A stretch of 64,000 bases of DNA from Empedobacter falsenii (GCF_013488205.1 NZ_CP040908.1:248001-312000), one strand, 5' to 3'. Numbered from the stretch's first letter, positions 1 to 8,345 are shown. Program-made: numbers and translations. The notes: generated by a model from the sequence alone, not told the origin.

Positions 1-1063
1 TCAAATCGCTCACATAAGTTTTTATAAACTGTACATTGCTTCGAGGACAAATGAGTAATCCTTTCTCCGAATTAATAACCACATAATTGTCTAATCCATC
101 AATAATAATAGCTTTGTCTTGTGTAGAATAAATAAAATTATTTTTAGCGTTGTAACCAGAAAAATGTTTGCATAATAATGTATTGTGATTTTCGTCCTGA
201 TCTTCACCTGTGTATTTATACTTTTCGTTGATTGCAGACCAAGTTCCAATATCACTCCAGCCAAAAGTTGTTGGAATGACATAAACATTATCTGCTTGTT
301 CTAAAATTCCTTTGTTGATAGAAGTTACGTCTAACGTTGTGTAAATAGGTTTTAAAGTTTCTGTATTTTGTAAAGAACGATCAAGATCAAAATATTTTTT
401 TAAAGTTTCTTTCATCGAAGGTAAATGTTGTTGAAAAGCTTTTACAATACTATCTACAGACCAAACAAGGATTCCTGTATTCCAAATAAATTCACCACTC
501 GTTATAAAAGATTCAGCAAATTCTAAATCAGGTTTATCGATATAAGATTTTACTTTTTTTATAGGTGTTGTATTTTCGATGAACTGAATATAACTGTAAT
601 TAACATCTGGACGCGTTGGAGCTACTCCCAAAGTAATCAATCGATCGTTGTCAGCATCCTCGAAAGCAAGATTTACTTTTTCTACAAATTCATCTTCATC
701 AAAAATAAAATGATCTGAAGGAGAAATAATCAATTTTGCATTTGGATTAAATTGTTGGATTGTCATTGCGGCCAATAAATTACAAGCTGCGGTATTCATG
801 ACTCTTGGTTCGATGATAAAATTTTTATCCTCAAAATCTGGTAATTGTTCTTTTACAATCTCTTTATAATCTTGAATAGTTACAATGAAAATATTTTCTT
901 GCGGAACGACTTTTTTAAGGCGATTATACGTTAATTGAATAAAAGTTTTTCCTATTCCTAATAAATCATGAAATTGTTTTGGTTTTTTAATTGTACTCAA
1001 AGGCCATAATCTCACTCCTGTACCACTGGCAAGGATAACAGCGTAGTTATCTTTATTATTCAT
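1..1063 (-). CDS. Mannose-1-phosphate guanylyltransferase, 3' end cut by window edge
   Basis: The reading frame runs open from an ATG at 1063 to base 2 and leaves the window without a stop; 354 codons are visible, so only a few residues are likely missing. The enzyme makes GDP-mannose from mannose-1-phosphate and GTP in the cytoplasm, feeding glycan and polysaccharide synthesis. The N-terminus carries the nucleotidyltransferase signature (YAVILASGTGVRLWPLS, then KKPKQF), followed by ISPSDHFIF, typical of this family. Near the end, AIIIDGLDNYVVI matches the family's C-terminal region. The third residue of the usual AGG(S/G)G loop is Ser here (LASGTG), a common variant. It lies 9 bp downstream of the SprT-like gene on the same strand, so the two are probably co-transcribed. 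The family call is firm; the sugar specificity is inferred. Confidence 0.9.
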   Translation of the reverse strand, partial: MNNKDNYAVILASGTGVRLWPLSTIKKPKQFHDLLGIGKTFIQLTYNRLKKVVPQENIFIVTIQDYKEIVKEQLPDFEDKNFIIEPRVMNTAACNLLAAMTIQQFNPNAKLIISPSDHFIFDEDEFVEKVNLAFEDADNDRLITLGVAPTRPDVNYSYIQFIENTTPIKKVKSYIDKPDLEFAESFITSGEFIWNTGILVWSVDSIVKAFQQHLPSMKETLKKYFDLDRSLQNTETLKPIYTTLDVTSINKGILEQADNVYVIPTTFGWSDIGTWSAINEKYKYTGEDQDENHNTLLCKHFSGYNAKNNFIYSTQDKAIIIDGLDNYVVINSEKGLLICPRSNVQFIKTYVSDL

Positions 1064-1072
1064 GATTGTCTT

Positions 1073-1672
1073 TTAAAGTTTATTTACAGTTGCAGTTGCG
1101 TTTATCAAATATTTTTTCTTGGTTTTCAACTCTAAACAAAGATACCTTAATTTTCTTTTAGATTCTTTTTTAAAGATTCTTTTTCCTATCGAAAATATTG
1201 TACCATCCTCCAAATCTTCAAGATAAATTTGAGCAGGATTTTTATCATCTATAATATATTTTGAGATATTAATATCTGCTCCTAAACTCGCTTTCGGATG
1301 TTTGGCATGATGAAGAATATACGGTTGCAATTCTTCGGGATAAATGTGAAGAGATTCTAATAATAAATGCCCAAAAATGGTTTTCCATTCTTTTCCATGC
1401 GGATTTATTTTACGCGAATCAAACTGAACAAAAGTTTTGAGATGCGCCACTTCATGTGTAAAAACAAAAAAGAAAGCATACTGATTTAAGTCGCCATTCA
1501 CTGTAATTTGATGACGATTATTTTCGACCAATTTGCGATAATCTCCCAACTTAGTTTCACGTCTTCTTGTAATTTTTAACGTTATAAAATGATTTTCTAA
1601 CCACTTTTTTACATACAAGTCTGCATTATGAGGGAGATAAGAAGTTAAATGTTCTAAATTCACATTGTGCAA
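1073..1672 (-). CDS. SprT-like zinc metalloprotease domain protein
   Basis: This is a 199-residue cytoplasmic protein with the zinc-binding HExxH motif (THEVAHL, about residues 72-78), preceded by a QITVNGDLNQYAFFF stretch typical of SprT-like proteins. The family includes bacterial SprT and the eukaryotic DNA-protein crosslink protease Spartan; the role of the bacterial members is poorly known. No ATG is available at the 5' end: the frame opens with TTG at 1672 or GTG at 1663, so the start is uncertain by a few residues. It ends 9 bp before the mannose-1-phosphate guanylyltransferase start and is divergent from mlaE, sharing a 44-bp gap with it. The family call is good; the substrate is unknown. 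Confidence 0.8.
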   Translation of the reverse strand: MHNVNLEHLTSYLPHNADLYVKKWLENHFITLKITRRRETKLGDYRKLVENNRHQITVNGDLNQYAFFFVFTHEVAHLKTFVQFDSRKINPHGKEWKTIFGHLLLESLHIYPEELQPYILHHAKHPKASLGADINISKYIIDDKNPAQIYLEDLEDGTIFSIGKRIFKKESKRKLRYLCLELKTKKKYLINATATVNKL

Positions 1673-1703
1673 GATAAATAAAAAGCCTTTCCAATAAAAA
1701 TAT

Positions 1704-1711
1704 TAATTTTG
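1704..1711 (+). promoter_or_regulatory. Candidate -7 box (TAATTTTG) for mlaEF
   Basis: TAATTTTG matches the Bacteroidota -7 consensus TAnnTTTG. It lies only 5 bp before the mlaE ATG at 1717, so a transcript from it would be leaderless or nearly so. No clear -33 TTG is visible about 20 bp upstream, which lowers confidence. Confidence 0.3.
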
Positions 1712-1716
1712 TCGTA

Positions 1717-2463
1717 ATGAAACTAATCGAAAATTTAGGGTCATACTTTATGCTTATGGGTAAAGTATTTAGCAAACCTCAAAAATTGAGCGTTTTCTGG
1801 AAATTGACCGTTAGAGAAATATATGATTTAGGTGTCAACTCTTTAGGGATTGTAACCTTTATCTCAACATTTATGGGTGCAGTTGTAGCAATACAAATGG
1901 CGAAAAACTTTCAGGGAGCGTCTATTCCTGTTCCAGATGCTTACATTGGTTATGCGACCAAAGTGGTTTTGGTGTTAGAGTTTGCCCCAACCATTATGTC
2001 GCTAATTTTAGTTGGTAAAGTAGGTTCGTACATCGCATCGAGTATCGGAACTATGCGTGTTACAGAACAAATTGACGCGTTAGATGTAATGGGGATCAAT
2101 TCTGCAAACTTCTTGATTTTACCAAAAATTATCGCCTGTGTATTTTTCAATCCTTTATTGGTTATGATTTCTATCGGATTTGGATTATTAGGAGGTTACT
2201 ACATTGGTGTTTTTACAAAACTATGGTCTGCAGCCGATTTTATTACAGGTTTACAAATGAATATGGCAACAAAATTGTTTGTCTATACATTCCTTAAAAC
2301 AATGGTATTCGCGTTTGTTATCGCAACAATTCCGGCATATTATGGTTATAAAGTAAAAGGAGGTTCGTTAGAAGTTGGTCGTTCTGCAACAACAGCTGTT
2401 GTATGGACATCAGTAGCAATTATTGTGATCAATTTAATATTAACACAAACAATTTTGAGCTAA
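1717..2463 (+). CDS. mlaE: MlaE-family lipid ABC transporter permease
   Basis: This 248-residue inner-membrane protein belongs to the MlaE/YrbE permease family, which moves phospholipids between the inner and outer membranes as part of an MCE-type system. About five hydrophobic segments are visible. The conserved central part (VLEFAPTIMSLILVGKVG, then a TEQIDALDVMG motif near residues 115-125) is diagnostic: in this family the EQIDAL helix contacts the ATPase. The stop codon overlaps the ATG of the ATPase gene (TAATG), which implies translational coupling. No MlaD/MCE substrate-binding gene follows, so that subunit must be elsewhere. The start at 1717 is the only ATG giving the full N-terminus. 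Confidence 0.92.
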   Translation: MKLIENLGSYFMLMGKVFSKPQKLSVFWKLTVREIYDLGVNSLGIVTFISTFMGAVVAIQMAKNFQGASIPVPDAYIGYATKVVLVLEFAPTIMSLILVGKVGSYIASSIGTMRVTEQIDALDVMGINSANFLILPKIIACVFFNPLLVMISIGFGLLGGYYIGVFTKLWSAADFITGLQMNMATKLFVYTFLKTMVFAFVIATIPAYYGYKVKGGSLEVGRSATTAVVWTSVAIIVINLILTQTILS

Positions 2464-3230
2464 TGATTGAGGTAAAAGATATCAGAAAATCATTTGATGC
2501 AGTAGAAGTACTGAAAGGTTTTTCTGTCACTTTCGAGAAAGGAAAAGTTAGTTTGATTATTGGTCAAAGTGGTTCTGGAAAAACTGTTTTTTTGAAAAAT
2601 TTGATTGGATTATTAACACCAACTTCAGGTCAAATTTTGTACGAAGGAGATAATATGATCGAGTTTGATTACAAAGAAAAACAACGTTTACGTTCAGAAA
2701 TTGGAGTAGTTTTCCAAGGTTCGGCTTTGTATGATACGATGAATATTGTAGAAAATGTAAAATTTCCATTGCAAATGTTTTCGGATATGTCAAATGCTGA
2801 TGCCGAAAAACGTGCGCGTGAAGTGTTAGATCGTGTAGAAATAGCTCGTACAGCGCTTAAAAAATATCCGTCAGAAATATCTGGAGGAATGCAAAAACGT
2901 GTGGCGATTGCGCGCGCGATTGTAAATAATCCAAAATATTTATTTGCTGATGAACCAAACTCTGGTCTTGACCCGAAAACGGCGTTAGTTATCGACCAAT
3001 TAATTTATGATATCACAAAAGAATACAACACAACAACCGTTGTAAATACACACGATATGAACTCGGTAATGGAAATTGGAGATCATATTGTTTTCTTAAA
3101 AAATGGTTTCTTGGAATGGGAAGGGACAAAAGAGGAGATTTTGGTGGCTGATAATCCAAATGTTATTGATTTTGTATATTCGTCAAATCTTTTCAAGAAA
3201 CTAAGAGAAGCCTTATTAAAAGAACAATAA
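2463..3230 (+). CDS. mlaF: MlaF-family ABC transporter ATP-binding protein
   Basis: This is the 255-residue ATPase partner of the preceding MlaE permease. Walker A is GQSGSGKT (about residues 36-43), the ABC signature is SGGMQKRVAIARA, and Walker B with catalytic Glu is YLFADEPNSGLDP; a switch histidine follows in NTHDM. SGGMQKR is the form typical of MlaF-type rather than import ATPases. The frame is open 60 bp further upstream, but the ATG at 2463, overlapping the permease stop by one base, gives a normal N-terminus (MIEVKDIRKSF). It probably powers lipid trafficking for outer-membrane maintenance. Confidence 0.93.
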   Translation: MIEVKDIRKSFDAVEVLKGFSVTFEKGKVSLIIGQSGSGKTVFLKNLIGLLTPTSGQILYEGDNMIEFDYKEKQRLRSEIGVVFQGSALYDTMNIVENVKFPLQMFSDMSNADAEKRAREVLDRVEIARTALKKYPSEISGGMQKRVAIARAIVNNPKYLFADEPNSGLDPKTALVIDQLIYDITKEYNTTTVVNTHDMNSVMEIGDHIVFLKNGFLEWEGTKEEILVADNPNVIDFVYSSNLFKKLREALLKEQ

Positions 3231-3254
3231 TAAATCAATAAAAATAAAAATTCT

Positions 3255-3854
3255 ATGAAAAAATTAATTTTAACTGCAATTGTAGGTTTAGCTGCAAATT
3301 TTGCAACAGCACAAAATATCAATTTTGGTATCAAAGGAGGAGCTGTTTTCAATACAGATAAAGGAAAAGTTTGGGAAGATGCTGGAAATATTTTCAAGAA
3401 AGATGGGAAAGCTTCTGCAGGGTTTCAAGCTGGTGCTTTAGCTCGTGTCTCTTTAGCAGGAATTTACATTCAACCAGAGTTATTGTATACGCAATTCAAA
3501 AATGAATATGATGTTGATGGACAAAAACTGAATGTAACTAAAAAACGTATGGATATTCCTGTAAATGTTGGAAAAAGATTTTTAGGAATCGGACATATTC
3601 AAGCTGGTCCAGTTTTCTCTTACTATTTTGATGATAAATTATCTGTAAAAGATTTTACAACTGCAAAACAAGACGAATTTAATGTCGGAATGCAAATTGG
3701 TGCAGGTGTAGAAGTTTCTAAATTATTATTCGATTTACGTTACGAATTTGGTCTAGGAAAAATCGGTTCTGAAATTGTAAACTCTGATGGCAGACAATTT
3801 CAAACAGAAAATCGTCCACAAATGTTAAACTTATCAGTAGCATATTTATTCTAA
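3255..3854 (+). CDS. Outer-membrane beta-barrel protein (PorT-like family)
   Basis: This 199-residue protein has a signal peptide (MKKLILTAIVGLAANFATAQ, cut after Gln-20) followed by alternating hydrophobic/polar strands, each ending in aromatic residues, and a C-terminal strand LNLSVAYLF ending in Phe. This is the pattern of the small 8-stranded 'outer membrane protein beta-barrel' family that is abundant in Bacteroidota. It begins 24 bp after mlaF and is probably co-transcribed, which loosely suggests an envelope role. No specific function can be assigned. The fold call is good; the exact family is moderate. Confidence 0.8.
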   Translation: MKKLILTAIVGLAANFATAQNINFGIKGGAVFNTDKGKVWEDAGNIFKKDGKASAGFQAGALARVSLAGIYIQPELLYTQFKNEYDVDGQKLNVTKKRMDIPVNVGKRFLGIGHIQAGPVFSYYFDDKLSVKDFTTAKQDEFNVGMQIGAGVEVSKLLFDLRYEFGLGKIGSEIVNSDGRQFQTENRPQMLNLSVAYLF

Positions 3855-3877
3855 AAGGTTGTTTGTAAATAAATTTA

Positions 3878-3908
3878 TTGGATATATTTGTTCCAAATTG
3901 TATTTTTG
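3878..3908 (+). promoter_or_regulatory. Bacteroidota-type promoter of the TPR gene
   Basis: A -33 TTG (3878-3880) is followed after 20 bp by TATTTTTG (3901-3908), a perfect TAnnTTTG -7 box. The predicted start of transcription is about 3914, giving a leader of about 15 bases before the ATG at 3929. This is the best-formed promoter I can see in the window. Confidence 0.6.
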
Positions 3909-3928
3909 CAACCTCGTAAATTATTAAA

Positions 3929-4636
3929 ATGGCAAAAAATAATAAAAAAGAAGAATTCGCTACAGAGCAATTCGTAGAAAAATTAGATAGAACAGCTTTC
4001 AACGTAGAGTTTTTTGTTGAAAAATATGCTAAAGCAATTGGTATTGGTTTAGGAGTAATTATTGTAGCTGTTTTAGGTTATTTTGCTTACTTAAAATTAG
4101 TCGTAGAACCTAAATCAGAAGACGCTTTCAAAGAAATGGTTCAAGCAGAACGTCTTTTTGATCAAGATTCTATTAACGTTGCTCTTAATGGTAGCGCAGG
4201 AAGTTTCCAAGGTTTACAACAAATTGTTGATGAATATGGAAATACTGATGCTGGTAATTTAGCACGTTTCAAAGCGGCAAGTTCTTATTATAAATTAGGA
4301 GATTACGCATCTGCGGTAAAATTATTAGAAGATTTTGACACAGATGACAATGTAATGTTGGCGCAAAAATATGGTATGTTAGGAAATGCATTAGTTGCTT
4401 CTAACAAATTAGAAGAAGGTTTACCTTACTATGTAAAAGCTGCTGAAGCGACAGAAGTTGAAACATTACAATCGACTTACTATACAAAAGCGGGTGAAAT
4501 TGCGATGGAATTAGGTAAAAATGCTGATGCTTTAAAATATTTTCAAGCTTTAGAGGATAAATATCCAAATGCAAATAATGGTGAAACTGCGAAGTTTATT
4601 GAGCGTTTAAAATACGCTTCTGAAACTGCGAAATAA
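3929..4636 (+). CDS. Membrane-anchored tetratricopeptide (TPR) protein, YfgM-like
   Basis: This 235-residue protein has an acidic/basic cytoplasmic N-terminus, one transmembrane helix (about residues 36-57, IGIGLGVIIVAVLGYFAYL), and a periplasmic part made of TPR-type helical pairs (for example YKLGDYASAVKLLEDF and KNADALKYFQALEDKYPNA). Its layout resembles YfgM, a partner of periplasmic chaperones at the Sec translocon, but that role is an inference from architecture. It has its own promoter and a strong terminator, so it is probably monocistronic. It is followed by ribH, but no functional link to riboflavin synthesis is apparent. Confidence 0.82.
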   Translation: MAKNNKKEEFATEQFVEKLDRTAFNVEFFVEKYAKAIGIGLGVIIVAVLGYFAYLKLVVEPKSEDAFKEMVQAERLFDQDSINVALNGSAGSFQGLQQIVDEYGNTDAGNLARFKAASSYYKLGDYASAVKLLEDFDTDDNVMLAQKYGMLGNALVASNKLEEGLPYYVKAAEATEVETLQSTYYTKAGEIAMELGKNADALKYFQALEDKYPNANNGETAKFIERLKYASETAK

Positions 4637-4657
4637 TTCACTTCAAAAGATAATTAC

Positions 4658-4686
4658 AAGCCGAACAAATTGTTCGGCTTTTTTTA
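4658..4686 (+). terminator. Rho-independent terminator after the TPR gene
   Basis: An 11-bp perfect stem (AAGCCGAACAA / TTGTTCGGCTT) with a single-base loop is followed by a T run. It lies 21 bp after the stop of the TPR gene. Confidence 0.85.
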
Positions 4687-4750
4687 TTGATTCAAATCAA
4701 AGTTTATCCTAAATCATTTTTGTAATTTTACCATTCAAATTTTAAACAAA

Positions 4751-5248
4751 ATGGCAACAGAAAATAAAAATTTATCTCAATATAATAAAGCAGAATTACC
4801 AAATGTAGCGGGCTCTAAGTTTGCAATCATTACATCTGAATGGAATAATCATATCACATTTAATTTACGAGATGGAGCAAAAGATACATTGATTGATTTG
4901 GGCGCAAATCCTGATGATGTTACATTATATGAAGTTCCTGGTAGTTTTGAGTTGATTTATGGAGCTGATAAAGTCGCGCAAGTTCATCCAGATTTGGACG
5001 GAATTATCGTTGTTGGATGTGTGATTCGTGGAGCAACAGCGCATTTTGATTATGTTTGTCAAGGTGTGACACAAGGAATCAAAGATTTGAATATCAAACA
5101 CAATATGCCAATTATTTTTTGTGTTTTAACAGACGAAAATGAACAGCAATCAATTGATCGTTCTGGCGGAAAACATGGAAATAAAGGAGTTGAAGCTGGT
5201 GTAGCTGCGGTTATGATGGCGGATATGAAAAAGAAATTAGGTAAATAA
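4751..5248 (+). CDS. ribH: 6,7-dimethyl-8-ribityllumazine synthase
   Basis: This 165-residue enzyme makes the penultimate intermediate of riboflavin synthesis, condensing the pyrimidinedione with dihydroxybutanone phosphate in the cytoplasm; family members form 60-mer or pentameric shells. Visible signatures include SEWN (substrate binding), VPGSFEL, GCVIRGATAHFDYVC (phosphate binding and the catalytic His in HFDYV) and IIFCVLTDENEQQ. Length and motifs are normal. The gene lies 114 bp after the TPR gene, beyond a terminator, so it needs its own promoter. No FMN riboswitch is visible upstream. Confidence 0.97.
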   Translation: MATENKNLSQYNKAELPNVAGSKFAIITSEWNNHITFNLRDGAKDTLIDLGANPDDVTLYEVPGSFELIYGADKVAQVHPDLDGIIVVGCVIRGATAHFDYVCQGVTQGIKDLNIKHNMPIIFCVLTDENEQQSIDRSGGKHGNKGVEAGVAAVMMADMKKKLGK

Positions 5249-5278
5249 TTTTAGAATGATAGATTCAAAACTTTATCG

Positions 5279-6019
5279 ATGCCAATAGCAGAAGATTTTA
5301 AATCAATTTATACGAAAAATTGGGAGATTTATTTTTCTCAATGTGATCCGACAGGTAAGATGAAATTGTCTGAAATGGCAAATCTTTTTCAATTAACTGC
5401 TTCAGAACACGCGATAAAAGGAGGTTTAGGTTTCTTTGATTTACAAGAATTTAATCAATCTTGGGTAATGAATCGACTTCGAATTGAGATTGATGAATTA
5501 CCTTCTTGGACAGATTTTGTTGACGTGAAAACATGGATTGAAGTTTTGAAAGGTGCAAAATCTATTCGTGATTTTACAATCGAGAAAAATGGAAAAAAAT
5601 TAATTGGAGCTTCAAGTTTGTGGGCGGTTTTCAATACAGAAAAACGTCGTCCTGATATTCTTCAAATTGATTCATCTCACATTGAACGTTTTCCTGATCT
5701 GAAACCAACGGAAGTCGAGAATTCGATTTTAAACATCGATTTTGAACCAACAGAAGTTATTCAATATAAAGTTCAGTTTTCTGATTTAGATATCGTAAAA
5801 CACGCAAATAATACCAAATATTTGGATTGGTGCTTGAATACTATTGATCCTGAAATCATATTAAAACATCGTATCAAAGCGATTGATATGAATTTCTTGA
5901 AAGAATTAAGTTTACATGACAAAATAGAAATTCAGAAATTAGAAACTAAGAATTTAATTCAGTTTAAAGTTGTTAATCAAGAAAAAGTAAACTTCGTTTG
6001 TCGATTGGAGTTGAGGTAA
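5279..6019 (+). CDS. Acyl-ACP thioesterase (double hotdog fold)
   Basis: This 246-residue cytoplasmic protein is built from two hotdog-fold repeats. The first half has IYFSQCDPTGKMKLSEMANL; the second has the DLDIVKHANNTKYLDW motif (about residues 167-182), which contains the Asn/His residues used by FatA/FatB-type thioesterases. It would release free fatty acids from acyl carrier protein. It begins 30 bp after ribH and may be co-transcribed with it. The ATG at 5279 is the only nearby start. The family call is good; chain-length preference cannot be read. Confidence 0.85.
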   Translation: MPIAEDFKSIYTKNWEIYFSQCDPTGKMKLSEMANLFQLTASEHAIKGGLGFFDLQEFNQSWVMNRLRIEIDELPSWTDFVDVKTWIEVLKGAKSIRDFTIEKNGKKLIGASSLWAVFNTEKRRPDILQIDSSHIERFPDLKPTEVENSILNIDFEPTEVIQYKVQFSDLDIVKHANNTKYLDWCLNTIDPEIILKHRIKAIDMNFLKELSLHDKIEIQKLETKNLIQFKVVNQEKVNFVCRLELR

Positions 6020-6108
6020 AATACTTTGTATAATGCGATGTAGAAATGAGTTCAACATGACTTATGGATAATAAGTCAGAATGCAACGTAAGTGGAATGA
6101 AGAATCTC

Positions 6109-6186
6109 AGATTCCTCCTTTCGTCGGAATGACATTTACTTTATCAGAGTTTTGAAAACAATTATTCTGAGTTTATCAAAGAATCT
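6109..6186 (-). repeat. Interspersed palindromic repeat, copy 1 (module C)
   Basis: Read on the minus strand this contains AGATTCTTTGATAAA, then a GTCATTCCGACGAA core ending in GGAGGAATCT. The same module recurs at 45726-45802 and 50258-50315 on the plus strand. The final 25 bases match those copies with one mismatch. It lies in the convergent gap between the thioesterase and NlpE-like genes. Confidence 0.8.
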
Positions 6187-6201
6187 AAAATTATTACAAT
6201 A

Positions 6202-6230
6202 AAAAAAGGTTTCATATCGAAACCTTTTTT
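6202..6230. terminator. Bidirectional terminator between thioesterase and NlpE-like genes
   Basis: A GGTTTC / GAAACC stem extended by A/T pairs has A runs on the left and T runs on the right, so it can serve both converging genes. Confidence 0.8.
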
Positions 6231-6232
6231 AT

Positions 6233-6691
6233 CTATTTTTCTTTTGTCAAAACAAATTTAGCAGAATCGGCCGACTCTATTTTCTTCTGATTTTTATTTA
6301 ACTGAGTAATTTTTCCTTCTTCAACCAAAAAAGCATTCGGAACATTGGCAATTTCAGGAAAAACAATTGTATTTCCATCTTCTTTAAACTGAAAAGTTCC
6401 AGTTGTCATAATAGCCATTTTATCTAACCCCAAACGTTTTGTAGAATAGACATATCCTTTGTTTGGTAATAATTTTATTTCCATTTCAACCTCTTTGCAA
6501 TCTTTCTCATAACAAGGCAAAATTCCTTTGTAAGCTCCTTCGTATTGAATAGATTCTTCGGCAGTTTTTGCTTCAACTTTTACTGAATCTTCTACATTTT
6601 CTACATCATTTTTTACAGGTTCTGTTTCGCTTTTACAACTTGACACAACAAAAGCTGCGATTGTAAATGTGGCTAAAATTATTTTTTTCAT
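6233..6691 (-). CDS. NlpE-like lipoprotein
   Basis: This 152-residue protein has a lipoprotein signal peptide (lipobox VVSSC, Cys at residue 19), a linker rich in Glu and Val, and an NlpE N-terminal-type domain. The domain is marked by YEGAYKGILPCYEKDCKEV, which carries the CxxxxC pair typical of NlpE beta-barrels. E. coli NlpE reports lipoprotein-sorting and copper/redox stress to the Cpx system; Bacteroidota lack an obvious Cpx system, so the function here is open. It is likely monocistronic, with a terminator 2-31 bp beyond its end. Confidence 0.75.
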   Translation of the reverse strand: MKKIILATFTIAAFVVSSCKSETEPVKNDVENVEDSVKVEAKTAEESIQYEGAYKGILPCYEKDCKEVEMEIKLLPNKGYVYSTKRLGLDKMAIMTTGTFQFKEDGNTIVFPEIANVPNAFLVEEGKITQLNKNQKKIESADSAKFVLTKEK

Positions 6692-6730
6692 TTTTTAGAA
6701 TTTGATTTAAAGGTAAGTAAATTTTGAGCC

Positions 6731-6764
6731 AAAAAAAATCCTTCCGAATATTTTCAGAAGGATT
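6731..6764 (-). terminator. Terminator after ndk
   Basis: Stem AATCCTTC / GAAGGATT with a loop of about 12 bases, followed on the minus strand by a T run (the A run at 6731-6738). It lies 28 bp beyond the ndk stop. Confidence 0.8.
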
Positions 6765-6791
6765 TGTATAATGTTTTGTAATCTTATTCGA

Positions 6792-7208
6792 TTAGAAAAT
6801 TTCTTTCGCAGCAAAGTGGAAAGCAGCTTCAATAGCAGCATTTTCGTCAGAATCAGAACCGTGAACAGCGTTAGCATCGATAGATTCAGCATATTTAGCA
6901 CGGATTGTACCTTCTGCAGCCTCAGCTGGGTTAGTAGCACCGATTAAAGTACGGAAATCAGCAACTGCGTTGTCTTTTTCTAAAACTGCAGCAACGATTG
7001 GTCCAGAAGTCATGAATTCTACTAAATCCTTGAAGAAAGGACGCTCTGCGTGGATAGCGTAAAATGCTTCAGCATCTTGTTTTGCTAATTGAGTCATTTT
7101 AGCCGCTTTAATTTTGAAACCAGCGTCAGTAATGTCTTTTAAAATATCTCCGATGTGTCCTTTTGCAACTGCATCAGGCTTAATCATTGTAAATGTAATG
7201 TTTGCCAT
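6792..7208 (-). CDS. ndk: Nucleoside diphosphate kinase
   Basis: This 138-residue cytoplasmic enzyme transfers the gamma-phosphate of ATP to nucleoside diphosphates through a phospho-histidine. The active-site His is His-116 in NAVHGSDS. The N-terminal [18 protein letters not shown] and the [15 protein letters not shown] segment are family hallmarks. Length is normal. It appears to be a single-gene unit with its own promoter (candidate -7 box 7246-7253) and terminator. Confidence 0.97.
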   Translation of the reverse strand: MANITFTMIKPDAVAKGHIGDILKDITDAGFKIKAAKMTQLAKQDAEAFYAIHAERPFFKDLVEFMTSGPIVAAVLEKDNAVADFRTLIGATNPAEAAEGTIRAKYAESIDANAVHGSDSDENAAIEAAFHFAAKEIF

Positions 7209-7245
7209 TTTATTGAATTGTATTTATTACTTATTTTTTGAGGTG

Positions 7246-7253
7246 CAAAATTA
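7246..7253 (-). promoter_or_regulatory. Candidate -7 box (TAATTTTG) of ndk
   Basis: On the minus strand TAATTTTG, followed by CACC, matches TAnnTTTG. It lies 37 bp upstream of the ndk start. No clear -33 box is seen. Confidence 0.45.
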
Positions 7254-7382
7254 CAAAAATGATTCGAATGTTTTTGTTTTATAATTAAAATTTCTTATTT
7301 TAATAAAAATAGTTAATTGTTATTCATTTAAGATTGTTTCAATTCGATAATATTTCTTATTTTTAAGAGAAATCTAAAACTT

Positions 7383-7910
7383 ATGAATACAAATGATCTT
7401 TCCACATTTCATCATAAAACAAAACTCAAAAAGGTTGGTGATAAATATTTTCTACCTTTCGAAATTTGGAATTATTTAGATTTTGGGCTGATGTTTGCAC
7501 TTGTTTTATTCTTTATTTATGCATCAAGTGAAATGAATATTGTTTTTATTTCAATGATTTTAATTTTTGGAATCCGAATAATAACGACAATTAAAGACAG
7601 ATTTTTTGTAGAAATTAAAACATCAAAATCGTTGAGTGAGAATATTAATTTAATCAATGAATTAGCACAGCGTCAACATAATTTTACGCAATCATTGGAC
7701 GAAGAAGGTTTGTTTCTTTTTGAATATTCGGAACGAAATATTTTTTACAAATACAATTACCGAAGAAGAGATTATATCGAAACAGTTGTGATTTACTGTG
7801 AAGACAATTCGATTTGGGTGAACTCTTTTAATCAACGTTATTTCGGAATTTTTAGACGATATAATCTAAAACAATGGATAAAATTGATCCAATTAAAAAG
7901 CGAGAATTAA
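7383..7910 (+). CDS. Hypothetical membrane protein with two transmembrane helices
   Basis: I do not recognise this 175-residue protein. It has a polar N-terminus of about 33 residues, two closely spaced hydrophobic helices (about 34-52 and 53-68), and a basic/aromatic cytoplasmic domain of about 105 residues rich in Tyr, Arg and Asn. The arrangement resembles small PH-like or YcxB-type membrane proteins, but I see no motif that decides this. Its stop codon sits inside the loop of the terminator hairpin. Confidence 0.65.
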   Translation: MNTNDLSTFHHKTKLKKVGDKYFLPFEIWNYLDFGLMFALVLFFIYASSEMNIVFISMILIFGIRIITTIKDRFFVEIKTSKSLSENINLINELAQRQHNFTQSLDEEGLFLFEYSERNIFYKYNYRRRDYIETVVIYCEDNSIWVNSFNQRYFGIFRRYNLKQWIKLIQLKSEN

Positions 7911-7922
7911 TCTCGCTTTTTA
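7896..7922. terminator. Bidirectional terminator overlapping the stop of the 7383-7910 gene
   Basis: Stem AAAAGCGAGA / TCTCGCTTTT with a short AT loop that contains the stop codon of the upstream gene. A and T runs on either side allow it to serve the converging DUF805 gene as well. Confidence 0.8.
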
Positions 7923-7925
7923 ATT

Positions 7926-8345
7926 TTAATATCTTTCGATTAAATCGTTTCCTATTTCGTTGATAGAATCATCAGTTTCTTTTGGGTTTGGTCCCCATTG
8001 ATTAGAACCTGGTTGACTATCCATAATAAAAAATATTAATAAAATAAGATTTCCTCCAGGTATAAAAGTTAATAAATAGAACCATCCACTTTTTCCTGTG
8101 TCATGCAATCTTCTACTTATTAAAGCTAATCTTGGTATAAGAGTTATAAAAAAAAATAAAACTATTATTCCTCCAATAGTATATGAAACTATGTCTGATA
8201 TATTTATAAATTTAAATAAACAAATGAAAGATATTATAAAAAATATAGTATTAATTAAAGTTGTATACCAAAATTCGCTTCTGCGGGCTCTTCCCGAGAA
8301 ATTGGCGTAATTGTCAAACATTACTCGTTTGTATATTTCAATCAT
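7926..8345 (-). CDS. DUF805 family membrane protein
   Basis: This 139-residue protein has the DUF805 layout: an N-terminal FSGRARRSEFWYTTL motif, then four hydrophobic helices, with RRLHDTGKSGWFYLL between helices and a PGSNQWGPNP tail. Family members are small inner-membrane proteins of unknown function. It is convergent with the preceding hypothetical gene and shares its terminator. Start and length are normal. Confidence 0.9.
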   Translation of the reverse strand: MIEIYKRVMFDNYANFSGRARRSEFWYTTLINTIFFIISFICLFKFINISDIVSYTIGGIIVLFFFITLIPRLALISRRLHDTGKSGWFYLLTFIPGGNLILLIFFIMDSQPGSNQWGPNPKETDDSINEIGNDLIERY

